From Burhinus oedicnemus (taxonomy: Eukaryota > Chordata > Aves > Charadriiformes > Burhinidae): a stretch of 64,000 bases of DNA. The notes beneath the pieces were generated by a model. The model saw only the letters and a list, made by a program, of their open reading frames with translations. It was not told where the DNA came from and did no database searches. Shown piece after piece: positions 39,401 to 51,102 of the stretch. Each line of letters starts with the position of its first letter. Position 1 is the stretch's first letter. A program made the translations under genes and the position numbers. Where the stretch lies: the NCBI GenBank assembly GCA_008921705.1, contig VFFE01007217.1:599935-663934 (forward strand), written 5' to 3'.

Positions 39401-39500
39401 GAAAGCCCAGGAGAAGCCCCTTTTTGCCATGAAGCCCCACTCCCTTGCAGACATACCTGCACTGGTGCTGTCCCTCAGCAAGTGACTTCTCACAAATAAG
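36440..39500 (-). mobile_element. CR1 LINE with ORF1 and the first half of ORF2, 3' part missing
   Basis: Read on the minus strand, the element runs from a GC-rich 5' region (about 39500-39110). ORF1 follows with a coiled-coil segment (39110-38820, containing VEELPCLVMELQEEVSRL) and an esterase-like domain (38699-38088). The ORF2 endonuclease follows (about 37870-36950), with TNARS, ITETWW, GDFNLPDICW and SDHEMI. The linker before the reverse transcriptase ends near 36440 just after GPDGIHLRVLRK. The reverse transcriptase and 3' UTR are absent. The frames are broken by several frameshifts and stops, so it is inactive. In ORF1 the expected GDS catalytic serine is Phe (TTC at 38568-38570). The 5' border is uncertain. 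Confidence 0.88.
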
Positions 39501-42500
39501 CTCAATCTCCCAGGCCACCCTTTTGCCTCCAGAAGAAACTTCAGGTCTCTGCCCTTGCCACTGTGCTGGCGGCTGTCAGGTAAGAAGACCCACTCTCCTC
39601 CCTCCCAGTGTCTGACTTCATGGGCTTTCCCAGCTTCCCTTCGGAGCCTGCAGGGTTCCCACTCCCCCAGACTCAGCACAAGACCTACGGCTCAGCTCTG
39701 TCTTTCAAGCCAACAGAAAAGCACCATGCCTGTATCCCCAGGAACCAAAAGAAAGCAGAAGAGCCAAAGTGCTCGCTCAGCAGAGCACCATGTCCAGCAG
39801 TGCTCTGCCAGCAGCATGAGAGGGCTTTGACAGAGCCAGTGTCGATGAAAAGGACTGGCCTGGAGAAGTGCTGCTGATACCACAACAACATGCAAGGCAT
39901 GTGGCTGGGGTGACCCGCAAGCAGCACCTTGATTATCCTCTTGAGGTCTCTCACATGTGACTCGGGCTATTTGGGAGCTTCCGTTCCTTCAAATGGTGAA
40001 TCTCTGAAGGTGTTTTCCCAATCCTTAACTGTTTTAAAAGACTTTCATTTCTGCTAGCAATGTCTGTTGACCAGGCTTTTATCCCATTCACCATCGTGCC
40101 CCACAGAGGAAGAGGTGGAGTCAGGACATGCACGGGACCCCTTTCACAGCCACCACTGCCAGTGAGCAGCGCCTTTTGGCTGACTTGGTGGGTTAGTCCC
40201 TCAGCTCTATCTCACATCGGCTAGCACAACTCTGGCTGGGTATCACCCAGGCTCTGCAGGGCTAGAAATGCAATCTGGGGCCAGGTAATTTAGCTTGGGG
40301 TACCAATGCTTTTATTCAACTTAGGTAATTCAACTTACCTTATCTCTTTCCAGGGATCCTCCTTGTGAGAGTGTCCTTCAGCAGGTATAAATTCTCCCCT
40401 GGCTCAGAGGTTACCAAACTGTCTCTCAATTGGCATCTTCAGCAGCTACTTTCTGCAAGGTGGAAAAAAGATTGGCAACACCTTCGGGAACTCAGAAAAA
40501 CTGAGGATCTTCTGCCACAAATTAAAGCTTAGCACAGCAACACAGGCTGAGACCATCTCAGCTTGTCACAGGAACGTCTCCACACCTCTCTGGTCCTCAC
40601 CACGCTGTTGTTTCCCAAGCTCCTTCAACATGTAAATTCAGAAGTGCTCATAATTTCCTACATCTGCCCACCTTAGCAGAGGTAGGAACCTGGAAGGGCA
40701 GCAAAGACTCAGTAAACTAGATGTTGAAAGCAAGGCATCCCCATGGTTTTTTGGTTTGGTTTTGTTTTGTTTTCTCCAGAGAGCGTATACCTCTCTAGTT
40801 TCTTCCTAGGGAACATGTGTTTCATTTAAGCATCTTCTGCACCTAGACTGCAAACAATCAAGACAGAGGCTTCATTTCACACAGTAGAAATGGGCTTCAT
40901 GTGGCTGAACTTGGGGCCGTACTAATACTGTACGGTGTCTACATGTGGATTAGCAGTCGCTGTCTGCAGAGGATTAAGGACCTGTAGAGGGTGAGCTGGC
41001 TTGTCCTAGAGTGGTACACCTGCAGGTACCTGGTTCTCCCCTTTACCTGTAAAGGGAGAAAGGCTTCACTGTTACACGGCCATTCAGCAGCTCTGCCTGT
41101 TTCTATTCACAGTACTGAACAATGTAAGGACACACATACAAAGAAAGCTGAGAATGCAGGAATTTCTATGCAAAGACTATCAGAATGAATAAAAAGTTTT
41201 GTCATAATCTAGCAGGCAGGGGCAGTGAAATCATTTGTAGTCATCACAGCAACTCCAGAGTCCAGGCTAGAATATCTCTGTTCTTGCTATCTGCAGACCA
41301 ACAGACTGAATTCATCCTTTCGCCAGCTATTATGCCACTAAAGAGACAACGGGCTTTGATGTGGGGCCTTGCAACTACTGGTTGTGTGAAGGTCCCATGG
41401 ATGATTGTTGTTGTGTTGGGAGTAACCTGCAGGACCCACTATGACTGCATGTGTGAACTTCCATTCAGATATGGAAAAGAAGGGTTGTCACAGGTAAGTG
41501 GAGTTCTTCAAGATGAATAGCCATGTGGACTTGAAATCCTGTGCTGCTGTTCTTCCCGCTATTAACATGGATCTGGGAATTTTAGTTTGAGAAGAACTGT
41601 CGTCACAAGGTGGTCCATATGCCAGTGCCCCGATGCAGTGGGGAAGACGGGGCCTAAATGCCCTTGAACCAATACTTCAAGAGCAAAAAAGTCCCTGGTG
41701 TTCAGTAACTGCAGTAGATGCTCAAAATACGAATGTACATAGTTCTCCAGATACTGGCGTTTCCCATAAAACATTGCTACAAAGACACTGTGCTAAAAAC
41801 AATAGACTGGGGTTAGCGAGTTAGTTCACTTCTGCTTTTCTTCTCACTTTCAGTTTTAGATTTCCTTGTAAGTAGATTCTCCTTTTCCTGACAAACACTG
41901 TCTGTTAAACAGATATAACCTGTTAAAGTGTAGCACATGAAGGGAACATTTCTTTTGATTTTAGTTACAAAACTTTATGTGGGTGAAATTTGTCCAATAA
42001 AATCTTGTTAGTATCTGTTTTCATTCATTTTCCTGATTATATAAGAAGAAAAGAAGCACGTGTTCGTATAGGACAGGATGGGAGACTGAAGGGAATTAAG
42101 GATCTGCCAAGTGTGACTCTGTTACCACTGCTGTGGCTGGTTAAATAAACAAGGAAGAGGATCTGTGTTCACGGGAGCTGCATGTGGATAATAGGGCTGG
42201 GCTTCAGCAATTCAAGTTTGTTTCAATTAAATAAGCTAAAATAAGCAAGGAAGGAAATTCTAAAACAATGAAAATGACGTATTGTTAAAAATACTTAAGA
42301 CTGAATAGAAACATTATTGCCTCAATATCTAAAAAGTGATACGGACTTTCTTTAATGCATCTGTTGTCCTATTAGTATTTTTAAGGGCTAACAAATTCTC
42401 ACAGAACTTTAACCATCAAAGATACCTGCTGGGCCTAAAATGTATAACAAACAAGCTTAGAAATTGTTATAAGATCTTACATTAAAATCCTGCTACAGAT

Positions 42501-43931
42501 AGCAGAATTCTGTATTTATTGTGATGAATAAATATTTGAAGGACATCTTAATAACTAATAAGTAGATTTTGAAATTTGAAAACAAGACTGGCTCTAGACT
42601 TCATGCCAACGTGTGTCTTCTGCACCACAAATACCAGCAGTGGTTCATAGCACACGGTGCATGTCCTGTTTCAAGGCTTGGCCATCACTTTTCACAAATA
42701 CAGAACAAAGTGGAGCAATACAAATGAGCTAAAGGAGAATGTAGGGGAGAGACATGATGAGAAGACAGTGACTGCAGTGAGGGAGGAAAGGCCCCTTGAA
42801 CTGATGGCACTGGTGTATTTGGGCAAAATGTTCAAGCAGGATGAGAAAGGATGATGCAAGGGGATGTGGGGAATGTTTGAGACAACAGTGGATGAAGAGC
42901 TAAGGAAGCATCAAGAAGCACTGAGAACAGATACTGAGATCAGGACTACAAACTGACCACAAGACTTAAGATTGTGAATGCACAACAGAGAGTCTGGCAA
43001 GGGCAGAGAAGTACAAAGAGATGACAACAGCAAGAAAAAATTACAAAAAGGTGAGAGCTGCCTGATAAATGACTAAAACCTTCAGCAATAGAAGCGGGCA
43101 TGGCAAGAGTAGAGAAAGCTGGAACTAGATCTGGAGGGAAACAGGGTACAAAAAGTAAACTCAAGGGTAGGAAATCAAGATAACACTCTGGGCTGAAGAA
43201 CAGAAAGGTCTCTAGTGCTGGAGAGGAGAAGTCATAAAGGAAGGAAAGTTGCTGGAGATAAGGTGGGCTTGACCAAACTGTGGTAGCTGGTTGCACTATC
43301 TGAGCTGTAAGACAGGATCTGGCAAGAAGGCTCCTTTGCACATTTCATGCAAAGAGTTTTCTGCTAATGCACCATGTGGTTGTTCTTGGAAGAAGCGGTT
43401 TTAAGGGCATACCAAAACATTAAAAATACACTGTTCCCCATCAAACACACATTACCCATCTCCCTTAAGCCTCAGCTATCCAGGAGCAAGATACTACTAT
43501 GTGGAAACATAAGAGAAAGTAGCAACAGCAGAGAGATCCTTGTGTCAATGAAGGTACCAAAGCTGCACTCTGGCGTGTACATACTGGTGCCCTCATCGGA
43601 TGCTGATTTAAACCTTTTGTGCCCTAACTGATGTAAAACTAGTCTATATGGAGGAGGAACAACTTTATCAGATAGCTGGGAGGTCTAAGGGAAATGGAGT
43701 ACGTAAGCTGTACAGTCCTTCTGCTTACACAATGCTGTTAATACAGCTCTCTAAAGCATTCTACCACTTTGTCTCATTTACTTATGGACCAAAAAAGCTG
43801 TGAGCAAGCTCAAGAGACTGAGGAAATTGAAGGTTGCCAACCTTACCTTAATTTTAGTTAAATACCAACTAAATTGATATAAGGTCTGTCCCATCCAGCT
43901 TGTGCCTGCCTGTTTTCTCCATTTGCCTTTT

Positions 43932-44105
43932 CATAAAATCATAAAATATCTCGAGTTGGAAGCGACTCATAAGGATCGTTGAGTCCAACTCTCTGCTCCT
44001 TGCAGGACTACCTAATGCTAAACCACATGACTAAGACTGGTGTCCAGATGCTCCTTGAACTCTAACAGGCTTTTGCACTGCTATGAGCAAGCAATCTTTG
44101 TTCAG
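43932..44105 (-). mobile_element. CR1 LINE 3' tail
   Basis: On the plus strand it begins with the reversed tail TCATAAAATCATAAAATATC, then GAGTTGGAAGCGACTCATAA and GGATCGTTGAGTCCAACTCT, and continues with TCCTTGAACTCTAACAGGCT. This is the antisense of an avian CR1 3' end. It is 5' truncated. Confidence 0.8.
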
Positions 44106-46299
44106 AGGATTGCAGTTCTAAAAAAAGTTCCCAAGATTTTCAATTCACAGACATTTCCCTGATTCTCAGTATTTCTTCTACTTTCACTCGGAAATAGCCA
44201 AAGGGGTCCTACATGAACACTCTCAAACTGATTGGCAGTTTTCCACCTGTGTAGAAGGCTGAGATGCTGCAGCTGAACATCCCCAGGTAATCAGCAGCTC
44301 TGAAACACACATATCTGTGGATTAGGTAATTTATGGGCTCACAGTGCCTACATGCAAATTCCAAGTTTTGGATAACTAGAGAAAAAAATACTCTTGCAAA
44401 GGTGCAAGGGAGCATTTTCCATGGGTTTAACAAGAACGGGACAATTTTGGTCAGAGATATTTAAAGCAGCAAGGGAACATAGACTTCCACATCCCATAAC
44501 CTTCAAAATACCCTGCCAAATGGTAAAACAATCAGACTAGAAGCGCTACAAAATGCTCTCTTCGGTCCTTCACAGACCTACTTTTCTACTGAGTTCTTGC
44601 AGAAAACTCCCTCTTCCCTCTAATGCAAGTCTCTAGAGATCCCTCAGCAGTCCACTGGGGAGTTGTCCTTCTCCAGCTGGAGTATCCTTCTCAAACTCTC
44701 ACGTTCTTGCTCAGCAGTGTGTTCCCAAACACAAACTGTGCTTTACTTGCCATTAATGTGTCTCACACTTTCAGAGCATGCCAACTACTGAAAAAGTGAG
44801 CAAGGTGATCTTTGACTTGAAAATTTCAGGGATTTTCACATGGAGAAGGTACCCACTGGTCCTAGTGTGGCAGCCCAGCTCCATCCTGAATCTGAAGGCA
44901 GCCAGCACCTGATGTTGGAGAGGAGCTGGAGCCTCTGATATTTTACCTGATGATGTTTATCTCTCCCATAAACTCTTATACCATAAATCAAAAGCATTAA
45001 AGCACTATGATATTATATCAATCTACTTGATTCCATAAGAGCCTGGTGCAATGAATGTCACCAATAGCTTCATTTTACCCTTCATAAGCACTCTGTCCTT
45101 CAGCATGACTTTCAAATCACACTATAGGGTGTCACTCACTGAAGAGGGAGCTGGAGTTCTTCTCTTTTCCCTTTGTGCAATACATGTTTTTCACGGGCTA
45201 ATGCCAATGCTTAGATCTATTGCTCTTCCTCATTCTGGTATGCAACACACACATTACGTACTTTGGCATAGCCTCATCATCAGAGCTACACAATCCTCAG
45301 TTACGATAATCTTTGGTTAAAAACACGCAAGTATTTTAACTAGAGCTGATCAGAACAGCATCTGGGAATGATAGAGAGCTGACAGTAGTTTCCATGGCAT
45401 TCTGTGTTTTGTTTTGGACATCTTTTGTGTTCCTAGTTTCTGTGGAATAACCACATTTTCATTGTCCTGTTCTCAGTAAAAACCAATTTCACTCCCCCAC
45501 CACTACCCCCCAAAAAACCTCAACAGTCGATAAACCGTCCCTTCCATGGCTTCGGGAGGGGTAAGCAAAGACCCGCCACTGGGTTGCCCAGTCATCCATG
45601 TTACTCTTTAATGGGATTCTTCACAATCCTCCACATCAGGACTAACCTCAACTTTGTGTCACACTTCATCAACTCATATTTCACTATCTTTAGGACCCAA
45701 GTTAGCCCTTTAAGGATTTTCCCATTTGAGAAGCTTTTAAACAGCAGCTCTCTTTTGTATACTGTTCTCTTCATACTTTTGAAGAAATCCTCGTGACTGG
45801 AAAAATACCATTTAGCTTTGCAAAACTTGCCATAGCTTCTACCAGTCACCTGAAACTCCTGCTAGTACTCTCTCAAATCATAATTTTTTTCACCACTTTC
45901 CAGCTGATGCCATTCTCTTAGTTCTTATGGCAACCTCTAGTACTAGCTTTGAAGATAGACCTTCATGGCCCAGTCTATTTCTCCAGTCTAGCAACCCTTC
46001 ATAATGATAACTTCATTTATTTTTAGTAACTAAACTATTTCGCTCTGCAATGTTAGGTCAGGTTAATTGTCTGCTACTGGTAATTTGTTAAAACATTCAC
46101 AATTTTTCAATCTTGCCTTGAACATCTTCATTACCGCCAGGATCTGATATTCCACCACTCTGATGGGCAGAGAAGCAATGTTTAGGGTAGAATTTTTTGG
46201 TGAAGCTTATCACAACTGATTTCCACACACACCCCCCACTTTCATCTAAAAATGCAAAACCACAATTCAAATGCTCTCAGCACAGCTGGGTTCATGTTT

Positions 46300-46326
46300 A
46301 AACAAAACAAACAAACAAACAAAAAA
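46300..46326. repeat. (AAAC)n simple repeat
   Basis: The sequence is an AAACAAAAC run followed by repeated AAAC units and six As. Confidence 0.85.
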
Positions 46327-48814
46327 TTAAATTATGTAATCTCTTTACATCCATTTAACATCCAGGTTGTAGTCATTTCACATGAACTAACAATTTCTGA
46401 AGCATTTCTTCCATGTTCTGTCTTAAAGTCATTTACCTTTGGCTGAACTTCTAATATGCCCCCAAACATCTGGATGATCAGAAATAATTTCCAACCACAT
46501 GGTGTTTCTTGATATGTCATTTTTATAAGCTAAGTACTAGCCATTTTTACAATACACTTACACTTGGAACTTCACTTGTTACAGAAAAAAGTAAACTCTA
46601 TTTTTTAATTCTTCTGGACATGTTATGTTCTGAACTCAATTAACTGAACTCAGAAAAGGTCTGTTCACGATCAGCTTCCAAGTTTGAGGAAGAGCTGGAG
46701 AATATCGAATAGGAAAAAGGTTTCCATGACAAGGTGTCTCTGTAAAGGACCTGGGCTTCAGATTTCCTGGTAAGGAGATACTCTGTCACTGCAGATCTCA
46801 CAACTCCTAAAAGCAATTTCCACAACAGCCATTTCTTTTACTTCAAGCAAATATCATCATCATGCAGTGCATGCAATTTTAAGCAAAATTTGCTTCCTCA
46901 CATTAAACATCTTCACTGACTTCAGAGTTTGAGCACACTGCAGGGAGTGGGTGCTGCTGACAGCACAGCCCTTGGCTTTCTCAGAAACCTGTCGGCTACT
47001 TAGCTGCCTCCTTGGGATGGGATCCCCTTAAAAAATCCTTTAATAGAAAGCATGATCTAGAGAATTAAAGAGCCACGTATACAAACTGAGGCACTCCACT
47101 ATTGAACAATGTTACTTGAAGCATTATGTCTAGAACCATTCACAGCATTATTTAGCACACATAATTTGCAGTATCCAGAGAGCACACGCTTCCCCCCGTG
47201 TCAGGAAATACCAGCATCCTACAGCCCTTTGCCAGGCAGAGCTGGGAAAAGCCCCGCGTGCTGAAGCCTAGAGTCCCTTTTCCCTGGTGCTCCACACATC
47301 CTGGTGCGTGTCTGGAGCTGGTGGCTCGCCAGCTTGCTGCCGGCACTCCCAACTGCGGGTCCCGGCCGCCTGCCCCCACACAGTGGGTCTCAATAGCCTT
47401 CAAAGTTGTGCAAATCGCAACAGCTGCTATTTCATCACAGTTCCTCTTTTCTTCTTGGAAGGAATCAAGAAGCCTGAAATGGTCTGGCAGCTCTGCCCCT
47501 TCCACTTTTCCCCCACAGAAAATCCTCTCCTGGCAGCTCCTGCCGCCTCACAGTAGCTCTATCTGCCCAGCTCCACCAGCCCAAAGGCAGGAGGATTTCC
47601 TGATTACTTTCTCTAAACACAATTGACTTCTCTCCCGTGTTAGCTTTGACACACAGAAACATCCATTTATCCTACTGACAACTGCTTGGGACACCCCAGA
47701 AAGGCAAAGAGTAGCAGCATCTTAGCTGTGGGCAGGCCTTGTTTTCCCTCCCACCTCATTTCTTACCCCCCATGGTGGCTCTTACCTGGGAACCACTGCA
47801 TCTATCAAAAAAGAGTTGAAAACTATCAATGAATTGTGCAGACTGCAAAATGACTGCATCTGCCGTGGCAGGACAGGCACCTATACCAAAATTTTTCTTA
47901 ATGTTCTCAGGAAGGCCCAAGCACCACAGCATCGTGTGCTTCAACAATTGTTCCGTGTTATAATGTCTGTGTTTAAAATGATCCCATACTTGAAAGGTAT
48001 TGTGTAAGTATAAGTACGTTTTTATTCAAACTCACTAGAACTGAGAAAGTAAATAATTGTAAATAACTCAAAGTGACAACTAAGATGTAGGTGACTGGGC
48101 AGGTATTTATAGCAAAAGCAAATCTACAGTAATTGACAACTCACTGATCGATTCCTCAGCAGTCCAGCCTGCAGAGCAATCGAGCACATGCCTCCAAAAA
48201 GGAGCTGAAACAAGGGAGAAACACCAGTCTTGGGTGATCTGGCCAAAAATCAATGTTGAGAGGGAATTTCTGGAAGAAGGTTTTCAGTTTACCAAAAACA
48301 CTCAGTATGTTCTAAAATTGCTCTATACCACATAATTTTAAAGTTGCTGCAAAACTATGGTTTGCAATTAAAATAGCAGAGAAGGCAAAAAGTTCATTTT
48401 GCCATTGTCTCCATGTTCAAAGATGAATAATTTCTCACTTTTGTAAAGCATCCTGAGAGTTAAGCATGAAACAGATTGTACAAAACTGTCAAAATTGACA
48501 GCATGCTTGGCACTGTCTGAAGTGGTCAGAGAAGCATAAAAATTTAATGGTCTTATTCTACAGTGACCTGGAAGTCACTTAATTTGCATGATCAATCCTC
48601 CTAAAGTCTTCAGTAAGAAGGCTGCAATCAAACGGAAAGATTTCTGATACATCTTTTGTGGCAACATAAAAAACAAATGCAACTCTGCCACACAGAGATG
48701 CAAATCAATACTGAGGCTTACACAGAGCTATTGCAGATGGATGTCCATCCAGCGTCATGAATCGTGGTGGGTTTTTTTTTTCCCCAAGCAAAAAAAAGTA
48801 CAACCTCCATCTAT

Positions 48815-48832
48815 TTTATTTTAATCTTTATT
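48815..48832 (-). terminator. CCDC88C poly-A signals
   Basis: Two AATAAA hexamers on the minus strand, at 48827-48832 and 48815-48820, lie about 1.26 kb downstream of the CCDC88C stop codon. That distance is a reasonable 3' UTR length for this gene. The pairing is inferred from position only. Confidence 0.5.
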
Positions 48833-50085
48833 ATAAGCAATTTTGTAGTTTCCAGAATGGGATTGCTACATACTAGATAACAAAAACATCCTTAGCTGAA
48901 CCAGTTTTAGCTTTTACTAGATTAAATCAGAACCAGCAAATCAAGTATTTTGTTAAGGATTTAGTCTATAGCAAGAAAAACAGCTTTACAAACACATAAT
49001 ATAATTAAAGATATGCATTTGATCATATATACATAAGCAGCTGATGGCACTCTGGACAGAAACATACAAGGAACTTCTTTGCACATAAATGGATTTTTAG
49101 AAGTGTATTTCTTTCACATGTATACAAAGTTATTTTGCTTTCTATACTGAGCAAAGTTCTTGGAGACATAAACAAGGATTTCTAAGAGACGAAATCCCGC
49201 GTATCTCTTAGGACGTGGGCCATCATACACACAAGGATGTAATAATACAATTTACACAGCATTCCTGTACAATGCTTGAGCTTCTTATATACATACTTAG
49301 AAGACACTTTTGTACGTGAGATGCCACCTTTGCCATTGAAATGTCATCTCCCCTGAAAGGCTGCATTATTTCCAGTGTTTGTATAAAAGATAAAACAGAT
49401 TTCCAAAGGCAGCACCACTTGGCTTGCAGAGTCACGGATCCACTGAGCAGCAGCTACAGTGAAGGCAGTGGGGTAATTACACTGGCCTCTCTGTGTTTAC
49501 AGAGTCCCAGCAGGGAAGGCTGAGATGTGACCCTTGAAGTCCACACTGATTTTAACAGACCCATGGCTAAAGCGACACAGTTTTGCTTTTCAGCTTTATT
49601 GTTAAGCTACTTAAGCCAAGTATCTGGTTCTGTCTTTGAGGGAGAGCTTTGCCTTTTACACGAGCTTTTCAGTAAGGTTAAGTTATTCATCAATGGTGGG
49701 GCTGGGTTCAGCACACACACATGTGACCTGTGAAACTCTTCTTTAATGTAGGTAGTAGGGGTGCACAGTGCAGTGATGACAGAGGACCCTGCTAGGCTTC
49801 TCCTGGAGTGGGGAATGCTCAGCGCCTGTGAGTATCAGGTGGCCAGCCTGCTGTGAGATTAGGTCAGGCTTCCACTTTGTTTTAGGCACAACAGTGTCAA
49901 AAGAAGGGCTGGGGTTTTGCTCCTTGTTTCTCTTAATCAGACCTTGTCCAACTAGAAAACAGTACCCGGAGAACACTCAGAGCAGCACGCAGGTGGTGCC
50001 TTTTAAGACCTGGCACAGTGTTTAGACAAATGCTACCTGAACATCAGCAATGCCAAATGCAAATACTACTAGCTGCATCCATGGG
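48833..50085 (-). other. Probable CCDC88C 3' UTR
   Basis: The region lies between the stop codon at 50086-50088 and the poly-A signals at 48815-48832. It contains no repeat and no convincing reading frame. Confidence 0.5.
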
Positions 50086-51102
50086 TTACACACACCTATA
50101 CTCATACCAAACCACCTGTTGATCCCCCTGGGGGTCCAGAGACCCAGGAGTGCTGTTGGAGCTGCTTCCTCTCATGGGCTCCTCCACAGTCCCAGTGCTG
50201 CCTTCCGGCAGCTTACACTGGCACTTGGTAAGTAGAGCATCACCCTGGCCTTGACCTAGGGAAGTATTTCCTGCAGTGCTGCTGGAAACAGCTCTGGCAG
50301 AGGCCACTGTGGCCACCTCCCCAGTACAAGGGGCTGGCTTGGGTTTGACTTTAGAGGGAGTGTGTGATAGGGGTGAGTAGTGTTGCCTAGGGTTCACACG
50401 CTCCTGTTGCTGCGCGTTCAGATTGCTGGTGGATGCAGTGGGTGAGGCAGAGAACTGACAGAAGGAGAGCAGCCTCTCATCCTTCAGTGGCGCCAGGGAA
50501 AGGCACCTCGCGTCAAGCTGCTGACGGTGGGAATCAACACCTTGCAAGGAACTTGCCACCTTTGCAGACTGTGGCCTCTCTCTTAAGGTTCCCTGGGAGC
50601 TTCTTGGCACAGAAGCCCTGGAGGTCTGACTGTCAGCATCTTTGCCCCCATGCAGGTCTTCTTCTGACTTCTGAGGGCTCTCCTGCCTGTATGTCTTCAG
50701 GCCAATGGCTCTGAGGAGGTCTGCAGGGGTTAAGCTAAATGCCCCGCTCAGCAATGAAGTGTTCCTCCTGCTTGCAGTTCCAGGCTGCTGAGGCCATGCC
50801 ATCTGCTGCATTTCACTGGCAGACTGGTGCTGTGGTATGTGAGGAAGCTTAAGGGACCCCTGGGAGTTTGCCAGAGGCTCAGGTTTGACTTGTCTGAAGT
50901 TTGACTTCATGTCATTTCCAGTCTTAGCTGTTCTTCCTTCTTCGTTGGCGACAGTCATCTTTACAGCTGGAGCAACAAGACTAGTGGGCATCTTAGCAGC
51001 CTCCTTTCTGGACGGCCGAACCAGCAGGTTACCAGTAGCTGAAGGCTCATTTGCTTTCCTAAAATAATTGCTGAGCAGGTAATTTCTGTTACTGGAGGTG
51101 TC
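50086..51102 (-). CDS. CCDC88C: CCDC88C (Daple) last coding exon
   Basis: The exon follows the acceptor ATTTTCTCACACCAG and is open for 338 codons plus TAA. It begins DTSSNRNYLLSNYFRKA and includes KEAAKMPTSLVAPAVKM, SGAFSLTPADLLRAIG and a C-terminal segment ending VVWYEYRCV. These match the disordered C-terminal tail of Daple as I recall it in human (RKEGAKMPTNFVAPTVKM, AFSLASADLLRA, VWYEYGCV). Daple is a scaffold and non-receptor G-protein activator in Wnt signalling; its final residues bind the PDZ domain of Dishevelled. Here the usual G at position -2 is R (AGG rather than GGG). The exon enters in phase 0, in agreement with 53550. It shows no stop or frameshift, unlike three exons upstream of it. 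Confidence 0.93.
   Translation of the reverse strand, partial: DTSSNRNYLLSNYFRKANEPSATGNLLVRPSRKEAAKMPTSLVAPAVKMTVANEEGRTAKTGNDMKSNFRQVKPEPLANSQGSLKLPHIPQHQSASEMQQMAWPQQPGTASRRNTSLLSGAFSLTPADLLRAIGLKTYRQESPQKSEEDLHGGKDADSQTSRASVPRSSQGTLRERPQSAKVASSLQGVDSHRQQLDARCLSLAPLKDERLLSFCQFSASPTASTSNLNAQQQERVNPRQHYSPLSHTPSKVKPKPAPCTGEVATVASARAVSSSTAGNTSLGQGQGDALLTKCQCKLPEGSTGTVEEPMRGSSSNSTPGSLDPQGDQQVVWYEYRCV

Larger units (their letters stand above)
39501..48814. other. Intergenic DNA between GPR68 and CCDC88C
   Basis: About 9 kb has no supportable gene. It contains one CR1 tail (43932-44105), an (AAAC)n repeat and a small GC-rich patch near 47190-47400. Reading frames up to about 140 codons occur but lack codon or protein signals. 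Confidence 0.6.

Noticed and set aside
47198..47626. Open frame of 142 codons on the plus strand
   Set aside because: It overlaps the GC-rich patch, where stops are rare by composition; frames are open on both strands and none is protein-like.
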